Part shown: positions 55,354 to 63,129 of the stretch, one piece after another
Position numbering within the stretch: position 1 is the first letter of the stretch
Layout: every line of letters begins with the position of its first letter
Assembly: GCA_024235695.1 (NCBI GenBank)
Contig: JACKLX010000016.1
Coordinates: forward strand, 32,998 to 96,997
DNA length: 64,000 nt
Source of the DNA: Accumulibacter sp.
Lineage (GTDB): Bacteria > Pseudomonadota > Gammaproteobacteria > Burkholderiales > Rhodocyclaceae
Direction: 5' to 3'
Position numbers and translations under genes: made by a program
Notes under the pieces: generated by a model
What the model saw: the letters and a program-made list of their open reading frames with translations, nothing else
Told to the model about the DNA's origin: nothing
Database searches by the model: none

Positions 55354-56121
55354 ATGAAGCTCACGGTGCTGGGCTGTAGCGGCGGGATCGGCGGCAGCGA
55401 TCTGCGGACCACCTCGATGCTGGTCGACGATGACCTGCTGATCGACGCCGGAACGGGTGTCGCCGATCTGTCGCGTGCGCAGCTGGCCGCTATCGACCAC
55501 GTCTTTCTGACCCATTCACATCTTGATCACATCGCTTCGCTGCCGCTGCTGATCGATTCGGTCAGCGACCTGCGCGAGCAACCGCTGACCGTGCACGCGA
55601 CGCCGGCGACGCTGGAGATCATCGGCAAACACATCTTCAACTGGGTCATCTGGCCCGATTTCAGCGTCATCCCGAGTCCCGAAAAAGCGCTGATGCAGTA
55701 CCGGGCGATCGCCCTCGGGCAGTCGGTCCAGCTCGGCGAGCGGAAGATCACCGCGCTGCCCGCCGAGCATACCGTCCCGGCGGTCGGCTATCAGCTGGAC
55801 TCGGGGCACGGCAGCCTGGTGTTTACCGGCGACACGACGGTCAACGATTCCTTCTGGCCGGTGGTCAACCGTATTGCCAATCTGCGCTATCTGCTGATCG
55901 AAACCGCTTTCGCCAACCGCGAGCGGCGGCTGGCGGAGATTTCCAAGCACCTCTGTCCGAGCATGCTGGTCAGCGAGCTGGGCAAGCTGAAGGTCGACGC
56001 CGAGATCTACATCAGCCACCTGAAACCCGGTCAGGCGGCGCTGACCATGGCCGAGATCGACGACTGCGCCAGCGCCTTCAAGCCGAGGATGTTGCGCAAC
56101 AGGCAGGTCTTCGAGTTCTGA
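55354..56121 (+). CDS. metallo-beta-lactamase-fold hydrolase, class II cyclic nucleotide phosphodiesterase-like
   Basis: The 255-residue enzyme has the MBL metal motif LTHSHLDHIASLPLLID at about residues 50-66, then a histidine in LPAEHTVPAVGY, an aspartate in VFTGDTT and a final His in ISHLKPGQ. The extended sequence around the HxHxDH box is like class II cAMP phosphodiesterases (CpdA-unrelated, PDE1-like). It lies just after the PP2C-FHA genes. A phosphodiesterase in this signalling set is possible but unproven. Confidence 0.83.
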   Translation: MKLTVLGCSGGIGGSDLRTTSMLVDDDLLIDAGTGVADLSRAQLAAIDHVFLTHSHLDHIASLPLLIDSVSDLREQPLTVHATPATLEIIGKHIFNWVIWPDFSVIPSPEKALMQYRAIALGQSVQLGERKITALPAEHTVPAVGYQLDSGHGSLVFTGDTTVNDSFWPVVNRIANLRYLLIETAFANRERRLAEISKHLCPSMLVSELGKLKVDAEIYISHLKPGQAALTMAEIDDCASAFKPRMLRNRQVFEF

Positions 56122-56208
56122 GCAGTGGAAGGTGGCGCCTGGCGTCACCGGTGAAGGGCATGGTGGTGAAGTGCGCACCGCCGTCGCCGTAAGCACTTCC
56201 TGCGCGGC

Positions 56209-56751
56209 TCAGGCGTAAACCTCGGCAGCGCGCAGCGGCGTTCCCACCTGATCCTTGGCGGACAGCGCCGGCTCGCCGTCGAGCGGCCAGTCGACGCCGA
56301 CTTCGGGGTCGTTCCAGAGAATGCAGCGCTCGTGTTCGGGGGCGTAATACTCGGTGGTCTTGTAGAGAAAGTCGGCCGTTTCCGAAAGCACCAGGAAGCC
56401 GTGTGCGAATCCCGGCGGAATCCACAGCATCCGCTGGTTGGCATCCGAGAGCTCGACACCCTCCCAGCAGCCGAACTTCGGCGACGAGCGGCGAAGATCG
56501 ACGGCGACGTCGAAAACCGCGCCGCTGGTCACCCGCACCAGCTTGCCCTGCGGCTGCTGCAGCTGATAGTGCAGGCCGCGCAGCACACCCCGGCGCGAGC
56601 GCGAATGGTTGTCCTGGACGAAATCCGCAGCGAGGCCAAGATCGGCAAAACCCTTGCGGTTCCAGCTTTCCAGGAAAAAACCGCGGGCGTCGCCGAAGAC
56701 CTTCGGTTCGACGATCAGGACATCGGGCAGGCGGGTCGGGATGATTTTCAT
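56209..56751 (-). CDS. rfbC: dTDP-4-dehydrorhamnose 3,5-epimerase
   Basis: The 180-residue cupin enzyme converts dTDP-4-keto-6-deoxyglucose to the L-lyxo form in dTDP-rhamnose synthesis. Typical parts are IVEPKVFGDARGFFLESWN, DNHSRSRRGVLRGLHYQ with the catalytic histidine, VDLRRSSPKFG and WIPPGFAHGFLV. It lies 159 bases downstream of rfbA on the same strand. rfbB and rfbD are not in the window. Confidence 0.96.
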   Translation of the reverse strand: MKIIPTRLPDVLIVEPKVFGDARGFFLESWNRKGFADLGLAADFVQDNHSRSRRGVLRGLHYQLQQPQGKLVRVTSGAVFDVAVDLRRSSPKFGCWEGVELSDANQRMLWIPPGFAHGFLVLSETADFLYKTTEYYAPEHERCILWNDPEVGVDWPLDGEPALSAKDQVGTPLRAAEVYA

Positions 56752-56910
56752 TTTGGCCAGGGGTTCGGAGTTTGGAGTGCGGTGTGCGGCAAAGGCAACG
56801 GCCAGCGCGGCTACGGTCGGCGAACGGTGGATGGTCGATGGTCGATGGCGAGTGGCGGGCGGCCGATGCCGAACGGCAGACGCCGGCCCGCCGGGCCGCT
56901 CGCCACTCCG

Positions 56911-57825
56911 CTATTCCTTGAGCAGCGCCAGCAGGTACTGCCCGTAGAGGTTCTTCTTCATCGGTTCCGCCAGCGCCTCGAGCTGCTCGGCGGTGATATG
57001 GCCGCGATGGAAGGCGATCTCCTCCGGGCAGGCGATCTTCAGCCCCTGCCGCTTCTCGATCGTCTCGATGAACATGCTCGCTTCGAGCAGCGATTCGTGC
57101 GTGCCGGTGTCCAGCCAGGCATGGCCACGACCCATCATCGCCACGCCGAGGTCGCCCCATTCGAGGTACTGACGATTGACGTCGGTGATCTCCAGTTCGC
57201 CACGTGCCGACGGTTTCAGCTTGCGCGCCACGTCGACCACCCGCTGGTCGTAAAAATACAGGCCGGTCACCGCGTAATGCGACTTCGGCGCCGCCGGTTT
57301 TTCCTCCAGGCTGACGGCGCGTCCGCTGCTGTCGAATTCGACGACGCCGTAGCGTTCGGGGTCATGGACGCGGTAGGCGAACACCGTCGCGCCTTCATGC
57401 TGCGCGTTCGCCGCCTGCAGATCCCGGGCCAGCTCGTGGCCGTAGAAGATGTTGTCGCCGAGGATCAACGCCGAAGGCCCATCGCCGACGAAATCGGCAC
57501 CGATGATGAAAGCCTGCGCCAGACCGTCGGGGCTGGCCTGCACCGCATACTGGATGTTGAGGCCCCACTGCTGGCCGTCGCCGAGCAGCTGCGCGAAGCG
57601 TGGCGTATCCTGCGGCGTCGAAATGATCAGGAAATCGCGAATCCCCGCCATCATCAAGGTGGTCAGCGGGTAATAGATCATCGGCTTGTCGTAGATCGGC
57701 AGCAGCTGCTTGGACACCGCCAGCGTCGCCGGGTACAAGCGCGTACCGGAACCGCCGGCGAGGATGATGCCTTTTCTCGGTGACTGGGCGCCGCCAGTCG
57801 ATGATTGCTTTGCAGCTGTCGTCAT
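56911..57825 (-). CDS. rfbA: glucose-1-phosphate thymidylyltransferase
   Basis: The 304-residue enzyme makes dTDP-glucose from dTTP and glucose 1-phosphate. It has [20 protein letters not shown] with the nucleotide-binding loop at about residues 18-37, [27 protein letters not shown] and [10 protein letters not shown]. It starts ATG 57825; the first 17 residues are a non-conserved extension. Together with rfbC it supplies dTDP-sugars for surface polysaccharide. Confidence 0.96.
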   Translation of the reverse strand: MTTAAKQSSTGGAQSPRKGIILAGGSGTRLYPATLAVSKQLLPIYDKPMIYYPLTTLMMAGIRDFLIISTPQDTPRFAQLLGDGQQWGLNIQYAVQASPDGLAQAFIIGADFVGDGPSALILGDNIFYGHELARDLQAANAQHEGATVFAYRVHDPERYGVVEFDSSGRAVSLEEKPAAPKSHYAVTGLYFYDQRVVDVARKLKPSARGELEITDVNRQYLEWGDLGVAMMGRGHAWLDTGTHESLLEASMFIETIEKRQGLKIACPEEIAFHRGHITAEQLEALAEPMKKNLYGQYLLALLKE

Positions 57826-58178
57826 TTCGTGATCCTGCGGTTAGGGCGGTGGACAAGCCTGGCGGCCGAATATCCTATGGCGGGCGCGATTGGTCAAGGA
57901 AATCCAATCGCAAGCCAGGGGGGCGCCCCGGCTGAGTTGCCGTGGCGTTCCGTCGTCATCGCAAGCCAGCACTGCCGGAGCAAGTCTACACATCGCAAGG
58001 CAGGCCGACCATGAATTACGTCACCAATGACAACGCCGCGCCGCCGCCGACGCCGGTTGGCGCGAACGGCGCCGATTGACGGCGGCCGCGGCTTGCGGAG
58101 ATACTCGGCCGTCTGACCGCAATTCCTTGCCCCTGCCGCCACTCCTGCCCGCTGCGAGCCGCTTCGCCACCATCGCCC
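57826..58178. other. intergenic region between rfbA and the RfaH-like gene
   Basis: About 353 bases, containing divergent promoters by position. ATCGCAAGCCAG occurs at 57907-57918 and 57958-57969, with one-mismatch ATCGCAAGGCAG at 57992-58003. A 22-codon frame at 58011-58079 is too short and unsupported. The right end, from 58128, is the start of the 427-bp direct repeat. Confidence 0.45.
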
Positions 58179-58554
58179 GTGTCTGCCAACCTGCCCTCAG
58201 CCAAACCGTGGTACGTCTGCCTCTGCAAGCCGCGGCGCGAGGCGCTGGCCGTGCGCAAGCTCGAGGAGCAGGGCTACGAGGTTTTCCTGCCGATGCTGAC
58301 GCAATGGCAAAAGGCCCGGAGTGGCTGGATAAGGAAGAAACCGCAGGTGATGTTCCCGCGCTACGGCTTCGTGCGCTGCGGTCGTCCCGAGCAGAGCATC
58401 GCACCGATCCGCAGCACTCCCGGCGTCAGCGGCCTGGTGCGCTTTGGCGCGTTTCCCGCGACCCTCGATGATGCGACGCTGGCGGCGATTCGTGCACTGG
58501 CTGAAAGCCAGGCCAGGGCAATGGACGAGGAGAGGACGCCATTCCAGGCCGGCG
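58128..58554 (+). repeat. 427-bp direct repeat, first copy
   Basis: The block 58128-58554 is repeated without a visible change at 59732-60158, 1604 bases away. It covers the upstream 51 bases and the first three quarters of the RfaH-like gene. Confidence 0.9.
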
Positions 58555-58700
58555 ACAGCGTCGAGATCGCCGCCGGTCCGCTCAAAGGCCTGTCGGGCAT
58601 CGTCTCCGCCGTCGCCGACGAGCGGGTAAGCGTGATGCTCAGCCTGCTCGGCCGCGAGCAGCCGGTCGCCGTGCCGGCCGCCCACCTGACGCTGGCGTGA
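58179..58700 (+). CDS. rfaH: RfaH/NusG-like transcription antitermination protein
   Basis: The 173-residue protein has an NGN domain (residues about 10-110) opening with KPWYVCLCKPRREALAVRKL and containing LPMLTQWQKARSGW and MFPRYGFVR, followed by a KOW domain near residue 125 (AGDSVEIAAGPLKGLSGIVS). RfaH-type proteins keep RNA polymerase moving through long polysaccharide operons. It starts at GTG 58179. Location beside rfb genes and before an EPS-type MarR regulator fits EPS control. A truncated copy sits at 59783. Confidence 0.88.
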   Translation: MSANLPSAKPWYVCLCKPRREALAVRKLEEQGYEVFLPMLTQWQKARSGWIRKKPQVMFPRYGFVRCGRPEQSIAPIRSTPGVSGLVRFGAFPATLDDATLAAIRALAESQARAMDEERTPFQAGDSVEIAAGPLKGLSGIVSAVADERVSVMLSLLGREQPVAVPAAHLTLA

Positions 58701-59078
58701 TGGCCGTTGATCGCCCGATGAATCGGGCTCCTGCGGGTCGGGCGGCGTTGACTCACAATGCAGGAGCCCGATTGATCGGGCGGTGTGTCGCTTGCCAGCG
58801 CGCATGTGGTCTATCACAATTGCGACGCGCATACTTGACCTCGGCATCGCTGAGCGCAGTCGTTTCGTGGGCAAGCGTGGTCGTCACGCGCGGCGTTGCT
58901 GCCGGGCTATTTCCTGCGCTGCTCCCGATTTCCAGGGCTTCTTGCCGCGGCGGAGGATAATCTCGTGATTGGACCGCTTTCGGCAGTTGCGCCAGGCGTC
59001 GGTGGCGATGTGACACTCGATAGCGTTCGTGGCCAGTTGGATCTTGAACCGCTTCGTCATTTGGATGGGAGAAACCGG
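58701..59078. other. intergenic region with two facing REP palindromes
   Basis: About 378 bases between the RfaH-like gene and the antitoxin gene. REP copies at 58711-58732 and 58761-58782 face each other with GGAG tails inwards. The remaining 300 bases have short frames on both strands (for example 58884-59165 on the minus strand) with no recognisable domain. Confidence 0.5.
58711..58782. repeat. REP copies 1 and 2, opposed pair
   Basis: Copy 1 (58711-58732) is stem GCCCGAT/ATCGGGC with a GA loop followed by CTCCTG; copy 2 (58761-58782) is the reverse orientation with CAGGAG before the stem and a TG loop. The stem is unchanged between the two. Confidence 0.85.
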
Positions 59079-59315
59079 ATGTTGTCGATTGCGCTGGAAT
59101 GCGAAGTGCCGCCCGACCGCAAGGTCATCGTAAAGATGCCGAGCGAGGTGCAACCTGGCAAACACGAGTTGATTGTGGTGATAAACGAGCAGCCGTTGGC
59201 GGCAACTCCGGGGGAGTCATCCAATGCCGAAGGGCTCAACCAACTCGCGGGAGCCTTGAAATTGACGGAGGATCCGCTCGCTTTTCAAGAGCGCCTGCGC
59301 AAGGAATGGGAATGA
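59079..59315 (+). CDS. antitoxin of a PIN-domain toxin pair
   Basis: The 78-residue protein begins MLSIALECEVPPDRKVIVKM with GGGAGA upstream. It is small, charged and acidic at its C-terminus (EDPLAFQERLRKEWE), as in antitoxins of VapB type, and its stop overlaps the next start by four bases. The N-terminal half may be a swapped-hairpin DNA-binding fold, but no clear family motif is seen. Its role comes from the PIN gene behind it. Confidence 0.78.
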   Translation: MLSIALECEVPPDRKVIVKMPSEVQPGKHELIVVINEQPLAATPGESSNAEGLNQLAGALKLTEDPLAFQERLRKEWE

Positions 59316-59674
59316 GGCTGGTGCTGGATACCAACGTGATTCTCTATCACTTGGCCGATCGCCTGTCGGCGCCACTTCCTCAAGCGACCATCAGCGCGTC
59401 GATCATTTCCGAGATGGAGACGCGCTCCTATCCCGAGTTGAGCGTGCGCGACGAGGCTGTCATTCAGCGCTATCTGGCGTGCCTGCACCTCGTCGAGCTG
59501 ACGCCCGCGATCAAGGAAAAATCGATTTTCTTGCGGCGGCAGCATCGGCTGAAACTGCCCGATGCCATCATTGCCGCCACGGCACAGGAGTTGGGCGCGG
59601 TTCCATTGACCTGTGATAGGCAATTGTTGAATGTGCTGGGAGTCGGCGCGCAAGCGCCCGAAGTGCGTCCCTGA
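59312..59674 (+). CDS. PIN-domain ribonuclease toxin, VapC-like
   Basis: The 120-residue PIN protein has the acidic active-site residues in order: LVLDTNVILYHL (D6), SIISEMET (E about 38), LPDAIIAATA (D about 90) and LTCDRQ (D about 107). VapC-type PIN proteins cleave RNA and are held inactive by the paired antitoxin. ATG 59312 overlaps the antitoxin stop (ATGA) and has AAGGA upstream; ATG 59306 is an alternative. It lies between the two copies of a 427-bp repeat. Confidence 0.9.
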   Translation: MRLVLDTNVILYHLADRLSAPLPQATISASIISEMETRSYPELSVRDEAVIQRYLACLHLVELTPAIKEKSIFLRRQHRLKLPDAIIAATAQELGAVPLTCDRQLLNVLGVGAQAPEVRP

Positions 59675-59731
59675 AACGAGGGAGCATTCCTGCATCGACA
59701 CTTTCCCGGGAATGTCCCTGCCCGGAACGAC

Positions 59732-60158
59732 TGCCCCTGCCGCCACTCCTGCCCGCTGCGAGCCGCTTCGCCACCATCGCCCGTGTCTGCCAACCTGCCC
59801 TCAGCCAAACCGTGGTACGTCTGCCTCTGCAAGCCGCGGCGCGAGGCGCTGGCCGTGCGCAAGCTCGAGGAGCAGGGCTACGAGGTTTTCCTGCCGATGC
59901 TGACGCAATGGCAAAAGGCCCGGAGTGGCTGGATAAGGAAGAAACCGCAGGTGATGTTCCCGCGCTACGGCTTCGTGCGCTGCGGTCGTCCCGAGCAGAG
60001 CATCGCACCGATCCGCAGCACTCCCGGCGTCAGCGGCCTGGTGCGCTTTGGCGCGTTTCCCGCGACCCTCGATGATGCGACGCTGGCGGCGATTCGTGCA
60101 CTGGCTGAAAGCCAGGCCAGGGCAATGGACGAGGAGAGGACGCCATTCCAGGCCGGCG
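59732..60158 (+). repeat. 427-bp direct repeat, second copy
   Basis: This block equals 58128-58554. Left of it the sequence diverges at once. Right of it the sequence jumps to a stretch like that found after the intact gene (TTGACC, then TCACAATGCAGGAGCCCGAT), so the KOW-coding part has been removed by a deletion with a short GGCG overlap at the junction. Confidence 0.9.
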
Positions 60159-60301
60159 TTGACCAGAAGGCCTCACAATGCAGGAGCCCGATTGATCGGG
60201 CGATAACGCGAGAAACGACCGATGCCCGTCAACAGCAAAATCACCCACCACGGCGCCGTCGACGGCGTTACCGGCTCCTGCCACCAGCTCAGCCTGCCTG
60301 A
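59783..60301 (+). pseudogene. truncated second copy of the RfaH-like gene
   Basis: The GTG start and the first 125 residues equal those of the gene at 58179, including the whole NGN domain. After FQAG the frame runs into the REP and then into the 5' part of the beta-CASP gene, giving an unrelated Arg/Pro-rich tail until 60301. The KOW domain, which contacts NusE/ribosomal S10 in this family, is gone. A stable NGN-only protein could still bind RNA polymerase, so regulatory interference is conceivable. Confidence 0.82.
60181..60203 (-). repeat. REP copy 3
   Basis: CAGGAG, stem GCCCGAT/ATCGGGC and a TG loop, the same sequence and context (TCACAATG before it) as copy 2. It lies just 19 bases before the beta-CASP start codon. 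Confidence 0.85.
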
Positions 60302-61625
60302 TGGCCAGTCGGTGCTGATCGACTGCGGTCTGTTTCAGGGCGCGGAAACCTCCGGCGAGGGGGCGGGCGCCGAACAACTGGCCGTCACCTTCCCGATCGA
60401 CGGCGTCCGTGCGCTGGTCGTAACTCACGTCCATATCGACCACGTCGGTCGCATCCCCTACCTGCTGGCAGCCGGCTTCCGCGGGCCGATCATCTGCAGC
60501 CAGGCCTCGGCCGCGCTGCTGCCACTGGTTCTCGAAGACGCCCTCAAGGTCGGTTTCACCCGCAACCAGACGCTGATCGAACGCTTTCTCGCGCAGATCA
60601 GCCAGCAGATCGTCGCCTTGCCCTACAAGCACTGGCACAGCCTCATCGCCGGCCAGCCCGGGCTGCGCGTCAAACTCTCGCCGGCCGGACACATCCTCGG
60701 CTCGGCCTACGTCGAGTTCGAAGTCGCGCAGGGCAGCGACAGGCAACGCGTCGTTTTCTCCGGCGACGTCGGTGCACCGTACACCCCGCTGCTCCCGGCG
60801 CCGCGCCCACCCTATGGCGCCGACATCGTCGTCCTCGAAAGCACCTACGGCGACCGTACCCACGAAAGCCGCAGAGACCGTCGCCAGCGCCTGCAAGCGC
60901 TCTGCGAGCACGCCTTCGCCAACAATGGCAGCGTGCTGATCCCCGCCTTCAGCATCGGTCGCACGCAGGAGCTGCTCTACGAACTCGAAGAAATCATCCA
61001 CCGCAGCGGCCAGCGCCCAGCCGCCCCCGGCATCGCCTGGGACGATCTCGACATCATCGTCGACTCGCCGCTGGCGGCCGACTTCACCGCCGGCTACGGG
61101 CAACTGCGCGAGCACTGGGACAGCGAGGCACGCCGCAAGTTGGTCAGCGGCCGCCACCCGCTGGCCTTCGAACAACTCACCACCATCGACGACCACGCCA
61201 GCCACCTGCGCACCGTCGATTACCTGGCGCGCACCGCCCGCCCGGCCATCGTCATCGCCGCCAGCGGCATGTGCAGCGGCGGCCGCATCGTCAACTACCT
61301 CAAGGCGATGCTCGGCGACCCGCGCCACGACGTCCTGTTCATCGGCTACCAGGCGAGCGGCACGCCGGGCAGGGACATCCAGCGCTACGGCCCCAAGGGT
61401 GGCTACGTCGTCCTAGATGGCCAACGCTACGCGATCCGCGCCGGCGTCCACAGCCTCGGTGGCTACTCGGCGCACGCCGACCAGCACGACCTGCTCAACT
61501 TCATCGGCCGCATGCGCCGCCGGCCAGGGCAAGTCCGCCTGGTGCACGGCGACGCCGGCGCCAAGCAAGCGCTGGCCGCCGCGATCAGGCAGCGGCATCC
61601 GGCGATCGAGGTAAGCATTCCCTGA
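60222..61625 (+). CDS. beta-CASP metallo-beta-lactamase ribonuclease-like protein
   Basis: The 467-residue protein starts ATG 60222. The MBL motif VVTHVHIDHVGRIPYLL is at about residues 68-84, the histidine in SPAGHILGSAYVEFE and aspartate in VVFSGDVG follow, and the beta-CASP motifs ESTYGDR, a serine-rich IPAFSIGRTQELLY, SGMCSGGRIVNYL and GGYSAHADQHDLL complete the set. This is the bacterial CPSF/RNase J-like exonuclease family. It is preceded by a REP and lacks a strong ribosome site. Confidence 0.93.
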   Translation: MPVNSKITHHGAVDGVTGSCHQLSLPDGQSVLIDCGLFQGAETSGEGAGAEQLAVTFPIDGVRALVVTHVHIDHVGRIPYLLAAGFRGPIICSQASAALLPLVLEDALKVGFTRNQTLIERFLAQISQQIVALPYKHWHSLIAGQPGLRVKLSPAGHILGSAYVEFEVAQGSDRQRVVFSGDVGAPYTPLLPAPRPPYGADIVVLESTYGDRTHESRRDRRQRLQALCEHAFANNGSVLIPAFSIGRTQELLYELEEIIHRSGQRPAAPGIAWDDLDIIVDSPLAADFTAGYGQLREHWDSEARRKLVSGRHPLAFEQLTTIDDHASHLRTVDYLARTARPAIVIAASGMCSGGRIVNYLKAMLGDPRHDVLFIGYQASGTPGRDIQRYGPKGGYVVLDGQRYAIRAGVHSLGGYSAHADQHDLLNFIGRMRRRPGQVRLVHGDAGAKQALAAAIRQRHPAIEVSIP

Positions 61626-61635
61626 CGGCCGGAAA

Positions 61636-61658
61636 TCGCCCGATCAATCGGGCTCCTA
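61636..61658 (+). repeat. REP copy 4
   Basis: Stem GCCCGAT/ATCGGGC, CA loop, followed by CTCCTAC. It lies ten bases past the beta-CASP stop and runs into the REP-linked spacer (GGCAGGCGCGTCG...) from which the following Rpn-type frame takes its start. Confidence 0.88.
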
Positions 61659-61659
61659 C

Positions 61660-62259
61660 ATGTTGGCAGGCGCGTCGCCGAACGCCGACGAAAACCGCCA
61701 CCGCGTGGTCACCGCCGCACATCTATTCACCCGCAAGACCAAGGGTGACCCTGAACAACGTTATGCGGCAAAATGGCGGCTGGCCAAGCTGCTCTACGAA
61801 CGCAACTGGGGCAAGCAGCGCATCATCGACCTGTTCAGTGTCATCGACTGGCTGATGCGCTTGCCGACCGAACTCGAGAAGCGGTTGATGGACGAAGTCT
61901 ACACATTGGAAAGGAGCGTCACGATGCCTTACGTCACCTCTGCCGAACGCTTCGGAATAGAAAAGGGCTTGCAACAAGGATTGCAACAAGGATTGCAACA
62001 AGGATTGCAACAAGGTCGCCAGGAAGGTCGCCAGGAAGGTCGCCAGGAAGGTCGCCAGGAAGGTCGCCAGGAAGGCCGCCAGGAAGGCCGCCAGGAAGGC
62101 GAGGCAGCACTCCTGCAGAGCCTTCTCGCCCGCCGCTTCGGCGCACTGCCTGATGCGGTCCGCGCCCGACTGGACAAGGCCACCGTCGAGCAACTCGAAA
62201 GCTGGGCCATCAAGGTGCTCGATGCCCGGTCGCTGGACGAAGTTTTCGATCAGGGTTGA
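61660..62259 (+). CDS. 5'-truncated Rpn-family (DUF4351) protein with tandem repeats
   Basis: The 199-residue frame gives the C-terminal part of Rpn/PD-(D/E)xK transposase-like proteins: VVTAAHLFTRKTKGDPEQRY, ERNWGKQRIIDLFSVIDWLM and, at the end, ARRFGALPDAVRARLDKATV. The first 13 or so residues come from the REP spacer, and the N-terminal nuclease domain is missing, so it is not a complete nuclease. Between them lie four LQQG and seven RQEG repeats. The protein could still fold at its C-terminus, but loss of function is likely. Confidence 0.75.
   Translation: MLAGASPNADENRHRVVTAAHLFTRKTKGDPEQRYAAKWRLAKLLYERNWGKQRIIDLFSVIDWLMRLPTELEKRLMDEVYTLERSVTMPYVTSAERFGIEKGLQQGLQQGLQQGLQQGRQEGRQEGRQEGRQEGRQEGRQEGRQEGEAALLQSLLARRFGALPDAVRARLDKATVEQLESWAIKVLDARSLDEVFDQG
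61967..62101 (+). repeat. 12-bp tandem repeats in the Rpn-type gene
   Basis: Four near-perfect copies of TTGCAACAAGGA are followed by seven or so of CGCCAGGAAGGT/C. They keep the frame and encode LQQG and RQEG units of a probable coiled or extended linker. Such stretches vary in number easily by slippage. Confidence 0.85.
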
Positions 62260-62318
62260 ACGCACCGACCAACACGGCGACCGCCCGACCCGCCAGGCGA
62301 TCGCCTCCACGACCCCCG

Positions 62319-62370
62319 GTAGGAGCCCGATTCATCGGGCGATGACGCCTGTCACCCGATTCATCGGGCA
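62319..62370 (-). repeat. REP copies 5 and 6
   Basis: Copy 5 (62319-62343) is a full GTAG-type element: GTAGGAGCCCGAT, TC loop, ATCGGGCGA. Copy 6 (62352-62370) has lost the GTAGG head and starts ACCCGAT, with a TC loop. Both lie just before the RAYT start. Confidence 0.85.
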
Positions 62371-62394
62371 AAAACCCCCGGCCAACCGACAACC

Positions 62395-62841
62395 ATGGCC
62401 CTTACCCAAGCCCATGCCGAAAACCTGCGGCAAGGCCGCTTCTCGCAATCCGGGCAGGTCTACCTGTTAACCCTGGTGACCTCCGGACGCGCGCGCGTCT
62501 TCGAGCAGTTCGTGCCGGCGCACCAGGCAGCACGCTGCTTCGCCGAGCGATCCGTTCGCCGCTACGGCAGCACGCTGGCGTTTGTGGTGATGCCCGACCA
62601 TGTCCATTGGTTGCTGGAGCTGGCTTCGGAGGTAAGCGTCAGCGACGCCGTGCGCATCTATCGCGCCAAGGTGAGTCTGGCTTTGCGCCGCCGAATCTGG
62701 CAAAAGGGATTCCATGATCGCGCCTTGCGCCGCGATGAAGATCTCGTGGCCGTGGCGCGGTACGTCGTCAGCAACCCCGTGCGCGCCGGGCTCGTTGAAC
62801 GCTCGGGAGATTACCCGCATTGGGATGCGGTCTGGATTTAG
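62395..62841 (+). CDS. REP-associated tyrosine transposase (RAYT, IS200/Y1 type)
   Basis: The 148-residue protein is a single-domain Y1 transposase with the HUH motif VVMPDHVHWLLEL near residues 62-74 and the catalytic tyrosine in VARYVVSNPVRAGLV near 127. N-terminal RFSQSGQVYLLTLVT is RAYT-like. RAYTs nick single-stranded REP DNA at GTAG tetranucleotides in the E. coli and Pseudomonas systems. Here intact GTAG-REPs sit directly before and after the gene, as expected for a REP-spreading enzyme kept by the host. No terminal inverted repeats of a free IS were seen. Confidence 0.92.
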   Translation: MALTQAHAENLRQGRFSQSGQVYLLTLVTSGRARVFEQFVPAHQAARCFAERSVRRYGSTLAFVVMPDHVHWLLELASEVSVSDAVRIYRAKVSLALRRRIWQKGFHDRALRRDEDLVAVARYVVSNPVRAGLVERSGDYPHWDAVWI

Positions 62842-62847
62842 CTCTGA

Positions 62848-62868
62848 TCGCCCGATAAATCGGGCCCC
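62848..62868 (+). repeat. REP copy 7
   Basis: Stem GCCCGAT/ATCGGGC, AA loop, then CCCCGA in place of CTCCTAC; first element of the first 178-bp unit and seven bases beyond the RAYT stop. Confidence 0.82.
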
Positions 62869-62951
62869 GACGTCGGCAGGCGCGTCGTCGAACGCCGACG
62901 AACACCGCCATCGCCCGAACCGCCGGCCGTAAGCCGCCACCAACACCCCTC

Positions 62952-63047
62952 GTAGGAGCCCGATTCATCGGGCGATTACGGCGACCGCTGCCGACGAAGG
63001 CGCGCGAGATCACCCCAGACGCCGATCGCCCGATAAATCGGGCCCCG
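62952..63047. repeat. REP copies 8 and 9
   Basis: Copy 8 (62952-62975) is a GTAG-type element with TC loop in reverse orientation; copy 9 (63026-63047) is forward with an AA loop and begins the second 178-bp unit. Together they form an inverted pair spaced by 50 bases. Confidence 0.82.
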
Positions 63048-63129
63048 ACGTCGGCAGGCGCGTCGTCGAACGCCGACGAACGCCGCCATCGTCCGAACCG
63101 CCGGCCGTAAGCCGCCACCAACACCCCTC

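Noticed and set aside
58011-58079. 22-codon frame between rfbA and the RfaH-like gene
   Set aside because: Too short, no ribosome site, and not coupled to a neighbour.
58884-59165. 93-codon minus-strand frame before the antitoxin gene
   Set aside because: It overlaps the antitoxin gene on the other strand, and no domain is recognised, although the composition is less biased than in most shadows.
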